Shown one piece after another: positions 14,832-19,559 of a stretch of DNA of 19,559 nt. The position numbers were made by a program, and so were the translations under genes. The number at the start of each line of letters is the position of its first letter. The first letter of the stretch is position 1. Location of the stretch: assembly GCA_937988775.1 (NCBI GenBank), contig CALKHP010000041.1, positions 1-19,559 of the forward strand, in the 5' to 3' direction. This stretch comes from an uncultured Alphaproteobacteria bacterium (GTDB lineage Bacteria > Pseudomonadota > Alphaproteobacteria > Rhizobiales > Beijerinckiaceae). Below the pieces are notes generated by a model. The model had not been told where the DNA came from, did no database searches, and worked only from the letters and a program-made list of their open reading frames with translations.

Positions 14832-16715
14832 ATGGCCAAGCTCACCCAGAACGACGACACGGACGAGGCGCAAGCTGGCGCCTCCGGACATTCGCTCACG
14901 CTGCTGGCCCCGGCACTCTGGAAGCGGCTTTCGGAAGCGCAGGCATCGGAAGATCTCGCCACCGCCTGGCTGGCGCTCCAATGCAGCATGATCCCCGGCG
15001 CATCGCAGGCCATCGTCCTGGTCGGGAGCGCCGGCGGCCTCAGCCTGCTATCGGCGTGGCCGGAAGCGGACGGCGCGCCGGACGATCTCAAGGTGACGGG
15101 CGAGATGGCGGCGCAGGAGCGCCGGGCGGTGGCGCGCGGCGCGACGCCCGATTCGCCGGTTCGGCCCTCGGTCGCCCTCCCGATCATCGTCGACGAGGCT
15201 GTGATCGCCGTGACGGCGATGGCCATCGATATTGCCCGCCCGGCCGAGGCGAAGGACACGCTGCGCGCCGCTATCCGCCAGATACAATGGGGATCGGCGT
15301 GGCTGCGCGACCATCTGCGGGCGCAGCAGGCAACCTCGAGCACGCGCCAGCTCGACCGCGCCCGCGCCACACTCGACCTGATCGCGACGATCCTCGAGCA
15401 TCAGCGCTTCAGTACCGCGGCGATGGCGGCGGCCACGGAACTGTCGATACGCTTCGACTGCGCCCGCGTCAGCATCGGCTTCCTGCGGCGCGGCACGGCG
15501 CATGTCGCCGCCATTTCCCACACCGCCGAGTTCGGCCGGCGCATGGGGCTGGTGCGCGCGATCGGCGCGGCGATGGACGAGGCGGTCGACCAGCGCTGCT
15601 CGATCCTTTATCCGACCGGCGCCGACGAGCCGGTGGCCACCCACGCCCATGCCGAGGTCGCCCGCCTCCAGCAGGACGGGCAGGTGCTCACGGTGCCGAT
15701 GTTCGTGGTCGATGCCTTTGTCGGCGCCGTCACCTTCGAGCGCCGGCCCGGCCATGCGTTCGAAGCCGAGACGGTGCAGGTCCTCGATATGGTGACGACC
15801 GCCATCGGCCCCATTCTCGAGGAAAAGCGGCTGAACGACCGCTGGCTGATCGTCAAGGCGCTGGAAGCGCTCTGGCGCCAGATCAAGCGCCTGCTCGGGC
15901 CGGGCTATGTCGGGCGCAAGCTCGCGGCCGCCGCGCTCGCGGGCGCGCTTGCCTTCGGCTATTTCGCCACCGACACCTACCGCGTCAACGCCGACGCCCA
16001 GATCGAGGGCACGGTACGCCGCGCCATCGTCTCGTCCTATGACGGCTTCATCCAGGAGGCGCGCGCGCGCGCCGGCGACGTGGTCAAGGCCGGCGACACG
16101 CTGGCCCTGCTGGAGGACCGGGAACTGACGCTGGAGCGGCTGCGCTGGATGACGCAGCGCCGGCAATACGCCTTCGAATACGACAAGGCGCTGGCGACGC
16201 GCCAGCCGGCCACCATCAACGTGGTGAAGGCCCAGATCGACCAGGCCGACGCCCAGCTCAAGCTGATCGACGAACAGATCGCCCGCACGCATATCGTCGC
16301 GCCGTTCGACGGGTTGATCGTGTCGGGCGATCTCAGCCAGCGCATCGGCGGCTCGGTGAGCCGGGGCGAGCTGCTCTACGAAATCGCGCCGCTGACCGAC
16401 TACCGCGTGGTCATGCAGGTCGACGAGCGGCAGATCGCCGATGTCAACAAGGGCCAGAGTGGCGAGGTCATCTTCGCCTCGCTTCCCGGCGAGACGTTCG
16501 ACCTGACCGTCGACAAGATCACGCCGGCGGCCCAGGCCAAGGACGGCAAGAACCTGTTCCAGGTCGAAGGCAGCCTGAAGCAAAGCCCGGCACGACTTCG
16601 CCCGGGCATGATCGGCATTGCCAAGATCGCCATCGACCGGCGCCGGCTGGTCTCGATCTGGATGCGCCCGGTGGTGCAATGGTGGCGCCTGGCAAGCTGG
16701 GGCTGGCTGCCGTGA
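14832..16715 (+). CDS. GAF domain plus HlyD-family membrane fusion protein
   Basis: 627 residues. Residues 1-170 are a cytosolic, GAF-like region. Residues about 175-330 form a GAF domain (ARATLDLIATILEHQRFSTAA...FVGAVTFERR). A single membrane helix lies at about 362-382 (KLAAAALAGALAFGYFA). The periplasmic part is a HlyD/biotinyl-lipoyl fold, with first half at about 394-430 (SYDGFIQEARARAGDVVKAGDTLALLED), a short coiled coil (TINVVKAQIDQADAQLKLIDEQI), second half at about 486-520 (IVAPFDGLIVSGDL), and a beta-barrel end. ATG at 14832 is used, 10 nt after the preceding stop; the upstream in-frame codon at 14766 lies inside the previous gene. HlyD proteins link an inner-membrane exporter with an outer-membrane channel. 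A GAF sensor on the cytosolic side is unusual and suggests signal-controlled export. Confidence 0.87.
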   Translation: MAKLTQNDDTDEAQAGASGHSLTLLAPALWKRLSEAQASEDLATAWLALQCSMIPGASQAIVLVGSAGGLSLLSAWPEADGAPDDLKVTGEMAAQERRAVARGATPDSPVRPSVALPIIVDEAVIAVTAMAIDIARPAEAKDTLRAAIRQIQWGSAWLRDHLRAQQATSSTRQLDRARATLDLIATILEHQRFSTAAMAAATELSIRFDCARVSIGFLRRGTAHVAAISHTAEFGRRMGLVRAIGAAMDEAVDQRCSILYPTGADEPVATHAHAEVARLQQDGQVLTVPMFVVDAFVGAVTFERRPGHAFEAETVQVLDMVTTAIGPILEEKRLNDRWLIVKALEALWRQIKRLLGPGYVGRKLAAAALAGALAFGYFATDTYRVNADAQIEGTVRRAIVSSYDGFIQEARARAGDVVKAGDTLALLEDRELTLERLRWMTQRRQYAFEYDKALATRQPATINVVKAQIDQADAQLKLIDEQIARTHIVAPFDGLIVSGDLSQRIGGSVSRGELLYEIAPLTDYRVVMQVDERQIADVNKGQSGEVIFASLPGETFDLTVDKITPAAQAKDGKNLFQVEGSLKQSPARLRPGMIGIAKIAIDRRRLVSIWMRPVVQWWRLASWGWLP

Positions 16716-16760
16716 CGGGTTCGGCCGCGATCGCCGCAGCGGCATGAGAGGCGGACCGGC

Positions 16761-18905
16761 GTGACAAAATCCCTGTTCAGCCCGTCATGGTATCGCGTCG
16801 CCGACCTCAGGCTGAGGCTGCGCCGCCACGCCCAGATTCACCGCCAAATGTTTCGCGGTGACGTGTGGTACGTGCTCCAGGATCACCAGACCGGCCGCTT
16901 CCACCGGCTATCGCCATCGGCCAACCTGATGATCTCGCTGATGGACGGCAAGCGCACGCTGCACGAGATCTGGGACCTGGTCGGGCGTCGCGCCGGCGAT
17001 AATCCGCCGACCCAGGACGAGGCGATCCAGTTTCTCGCCGAGTTGCATGCCTCCGACCTGCTGCAAGGCGAATTGCCCGATTTCGACGAGTTGTCAGACC
17101 GCTCCGACAAGCAGGCGCGCAACGAACTGATGAACAAGCTGCGCAATCCGCTGGCGCTGCGCATGCCGCTGCTCGACCCCGACCGTTTCCTCACGCTGAC
17201 CGCACCGCTGGCGCGGCCGATCTTCACGATATACGGCTTCCTGGCCTGGCTGGCGCTTGTCGGCACCGGCATCGCCCTCGCCGTCCTGCACTGGACCGAG
17301 CTGACGGCGGACGGCACCGACCGGCTGTTCAGCGCCGGCAACATCGCGCTGATCATCGCCATCTATCCGCTGGTCAAGGCGCTGCACGAGGCCGGGCATG
17401 CCTATGCCACCAAGGTCTGGGGCGGCGCGGTGCACGAGGTCGGCATCATGCTGCTCGTGCTCGTGCCGGCACCCTATGTCGATGCGACCTCCTCGACCGC
17501 CTTCCGCGACAGGTGGCGCCGCATGGTCGTCTCGGGCGCCGGCATCATGGTGGAGTTCGCGCTCGCGGCGCTGGCGATGATCTTCTGGGTCAATGCCGAG
17601 CCCGGCCTGGCGCGGGCCGCCGCCTTCAACGTCATGGTGATCGGCTCCGTCTCGACGCTGCTGTTCAACGGCAACCCGCTGCTGCGCTTCGACGGCTATT
17701 ACATCCTGGCCGACCTCATCGAGGTGCCCAATCTCGGCACCCGCGCCAACCGCTATTTCTGGTATCTCGTCCAGCGCGACCTGCTCGGCATCAGCGGCCT
17801 CGACGATCCCGCCTCGGCGCCGGGCGAGCGCAAATGGCTGATCGGCTACGCGATCTCAGCCTTCATCTACCGTATCGGGCTGAGCCTGGCGATCGCCATG
17901 CTGGTCGCCAAGCAATTGTTCTTCATCGGCGTCGTGCTCGCCATTGCCACGGTGTTCGGCATCCTGGTCTGGCCGATCCTGAAAGGGCTCAAATTCCTGA
18001 TGACGTCGCCGCGCCTGCAAGGCGAGCGCGGGCGCGCGTTCACGATCGCGGGCGCCGTGGCCGGACTGCTCGTCGCTTCCGTGCTGGTACTGCCGCTGCC
18101 ATACGGCACGGTGGCGGAGGGTGTGGTCTGGGTCCCGGACCGCGCTGATATCCGCGCGAAAACCGCCGGCATCGTCACGGAAATCCTGGCAAGACCGGAC
18201 ACCAGGGTGACGGCGGGAACGCCGCTGATCAGGCTGCAAGATCCCGGCATCAGCGGCCGCGTCGCCCTGATCGAGGCGCAGCGCCGCGAGCTCGAACTGC
18301 GCTACGAGGCGGTACGCTTCAGCGACCGTGTCGAGGCCAACGTGCTGCTGGAGCAGGTCAGGAACATGGATGGCGTACTGGCCTCGACCAAGGAGCGGCG
18401 CGACGATCTCGTGGTCAAGGCCAGCGATAGCGGCCAGTTCATCCTGCCCAAGGCCGTCGATCTGCCGGGCCGCTTCCTCAAGCAGGGCGACCTGATCGGC
18501 TATGTCGTCCCCGACGGCACGCCGCAGTTGCGGGTGATCGTGCCGCAGGGCGAGGTCGACCTCGTGCGCGCTCGGACCGACGCCGTCGAAATCCGCTATG
18601 CCGACGAGATCGGCACGCCGGTGCCGGCGCATATCAGCCGCGAAGTTCCCGCCGCCCAGCTCGACCTGCCGAGCCTTGCCCTTTCCGTGCAGGGCGGCGG
18701 CACGGTTGCCGTGCAATCGGGCGCCGGCGACAAGGTGCGCGCGCTCGAGGGACTGTTCGTGTTCGACGTGCGCCCCGAGCGTCCGCAGGCCCGCCTGATG
18801 CTTGGCAGCCGCGTGTTCGTGCGTTTCGACCATGGCCGCGAGCCGCTGGCCTGGCGCTGGGTCCGCATCGTGCGCCAGGTCTTCCTGAGCCACTTCAATG
18901 TCTGA
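16761..18905 (+). CDS. PqqD-like / M50 metalloprotease / HlyD fusion membrane protein
   Basis: 714 residues. Residues about 30-105 look like a PqqD-type peptide-binding domain (WYVLQDHQTGRFHRLSPSA ... EAIQFLAELHASDLLQG). The M50 (site-2 protease) core follows, with HEAGH at 209-213 (zinc ligands plus Glu) and NPLLRFDGYY at 305-314, where D311 is the third zinc ligand, within several membrane helices from about residue 155 to 400. After a last helix near 430-450 comes a periplasmic lipoyl/HlyD domain (about 451-497: VWVPDRADIRAKTAGIVTEILARPDTRV, and the second half after 555). The start is GTG at 16761 with AGGCGG upstream, 45 nt after the previous stop. The protein could bind a leader in the cytosol, cleave it in the membrane, and couple this to export. 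Such fusions are annotated in other bacteria as M50/HlyD proteins; their role is not settled. Confidence 0.88.
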   Translation: MTKSLFSPSWYRVADLRLRLRRHAQIHRQMFRGDVWYVLQDHQTGRFHRLSPSANLMISLMDGKRTLHEIWDLVGRRAGDNPPTQDEAIQFLAELHASDLLQGELPDFDELSDRSDKQARNELMNKLRNPLALRMPLLDPDRFLTLTAPLARPIFTIYGFLAWLALVGTGIALAVLHWTELTADGTDRLFSAGNIALIIAIYPLVKALHEAGHAYATKVWGGAVHEVGIMLLVLVPAPYVDATSSTAFRDRWRRMVVSGAGIMVEFALAALAMIFWVNAEPGLARAAAFNVMVIGSVSTLLFNGNPLLRFDGYYILADLIEVPNLGTRANRYFWYLVQRDLLGISGLDDPASAPGERKWLIGYAISAFIYRIGLSLAIAMLVAKQLFFIGVVLAIATVFGILVWPILKGLKFLMTSPRLQGERGRAFTIAGAVAGLLVASVLVLPLPYGTVAEGVVWVPDRADIRAKTAGIVTEILARPDTRVTAGTPLIRLQDPGISGRVALIEAQRRELELRYEAVRFSDRVEANVLLEQVRNMDGVLASTKERRDDLVVKASDSGQFILPKAVDLPGRFLKQGDLIGYVVPDGTPQLRVIVPQGEVDLVRARTDAVEIRYADEIGTPVPAHISREVPAAQLDLPSLALSVQGGGTVAVQSGAGDKVRALEGLFVFDVRPERPQARLMLGSRVFVRFDHGREPLAWRWVRIVRQVFLSHFNV

Positions 18906-19559
18906 GGCCGCTGCCATCCGGCCGCCGCTGCCGGTTCTCTACGCCGAGCGCGCGGTGCCGCGCGAAAAGCCGCTCGACGCCTATGCCTCGCGCATCGCCG
19001 CCTATGCGGTCGCGGCCGGCGCCGGCATGCGCGCCCGCCGGCTGGCGCGGATCGTGCCGAAGGTGGATGCTTTCGACGCCGCGTTGCGTGCCCTCGACGA
19101 CGCGGCGCTGCGGGCCAGGGCACGGCAGGTCGCGATACGGCTGCGCAGCCGGCGCGGTTTTCCCGAGGACGTGGTCGCCGAAAGCTTCGCGGTGATCCGC
19201 GAGCTGTCGGCGCGCCTCAACGACAGGCGCCACTACCCTGTGCAGGTGATCGGCGCCTACGCCATGATCCGCGGCTACCTGGCCGAGATGGCGACCGGCG
19301 AAGGCAAGACGCTGACGGCAGCGCTCGCCGCCGGCACGGCCGCGATGGCCGGGCTGCCGGTGCATGTCGTCACCGTCAACGATTATCTCGCCGGGCGCGA
19401 TGCCGAGCTCACGCGCGCGATCTACGAGGCGCTCGGCCTGTCGGTCGGCGTGGTGGTCGGCGGCCAGAAACTGGAGGAGCGCCAGGCCGCCTACGCTTGC
19501 GACGTCACCTATTGCACCAACAAGGAACTGGCCTTCGACTATCTGCGCGACCGCATCGT
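18898..19559 (+). CDS. SecA-family preprotein translocase ATPase, N-terminal part (cut by the right edge)
   Basis: 220 complete codons are in the window. SecA signatures are clear: Walker A MATGEGKT (GEGKT at residues 134-138), VHVVTVNDYLAGRDAE, and the Y-x-CD-[IV]-TY-x-TN-x-E-x-x-FDYLRD block that runs off the edge. Unlike housekeeping SecA it has an N-terminal extension of roughly 45 residues, and changes in otherwise near-invariant places (ATGEGKT for RTGEGKT, CTNKE for GTNNE). That points to an accessory, SecA2-like enzyme. The start ATG overlaps the previous stop as ATGTCTGA, so the two genes are translationally coupled and their products probably work together. A substrate-dedicated export motor for the locus is inferred; no symbol is given because this is not the housekeeping copy. 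Confidence 0.9.
   Translation, partial: MSEAAAIRPPLPVLYAERAVPREKPLDAYASRIAAYAVAAGAGMRARRLARIVPKVDAFDAALRALDDAALRARARQVAIRLRSRRGFPEDVVAESFAVIRELSARLNDRRHYPVQVIGAYAMIRGYLAEMATGEGKTLTAALAAGTAAMAGLPVHVVTVNDYLAGRDAELTRAIYEALGLSVGVVVGGQKLEERQAAYACDVTYCTNKELAFDYLRDRI

Noticed and set aside
15048..16745. Long minus-strand open frame (565 codons) opposite the GAF-HlyD gene
   Set aside because: Same high-GC shadow effect; the plus strand has clear GAF and HlyD motifs, a membrane helix and operon spacing.
1..19559. CRISPR arrays, tRNA or rRNA genes, insertion sequences, phage genes
   Set aside because: No regularly spaced short direct repeats, RNA-gene signatures, transposase or integrase motifs were seen; the DNA repeats in the left part belong to the coding repeats of the giant protein.

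Overview
The window is high-GC DNA with dense, overlapping genes and features typical of an alphaproteobacterium, most likely Hyphomicrobiales (Rhizobiales). These include an Omp25/31-type surface beta-barrel protein with the 'W-x-GF' start of each barrel, a SapC-family protein, a TTAA-N7-TTAA box of the kind bound by CtrA, and a palindromic intergenic element with CTAGAGCA ends. The species cannot be named from sequence alone.

Left half, minus strand (read from 12.7 kb down to 1): a SAM-dependent O-methyltransferase; a P-loop kinase fused to an unrecognised domain; a free-standing tandem copy of that domain; a third, more distant relative of the same size; and a radical SAM enzyme. The first four genes overlap (ATGA, GTGGCTGA, GTGGCTGA) and the radical SAM gene follows after 17 nt, so these five look like one operon. 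After a 149-nt AT-rich gap come a SapC-family gene and then the first 2202 codons of a giant LEPR-XLL-type repeat protein that runs off the left edge.

Centre, plus strand: a gene for an outer-membrane protein with two successive Omp25/31-like barrels. It has a perfect -35 hexamer and a palindrome at the expected transcription start, and a roughly 100-bp double-hairpin element overlaps its stop codon.

Right half, plus strand: a four-gene set made of a small DUF3467 protein, a GAF-plus-HlyD membrane protein, a PqqD-like/M50 protease/HlyD fusion, and a SecA-family ATPase cut by the right edge. The last two overlap by 8 nt.

Taken together (inference), the locus looks like a dedicated system to make, modify and export one giant surface protein. 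The giant protein has no ordinary Sec signal peptide but carries the LEPR-XLL N-terminus. A second-type SecA, two HlyD-like adaptors, an M50 membrane protease with a substrate-binding PqqD-like domain, and an outer-membrane barrel are all nearby. The methyltransferase, radical SAM enzyme and the three unrecognised proteins are candidates for modifying it or a small partner. None of these functional links is shown by the sequence itself.
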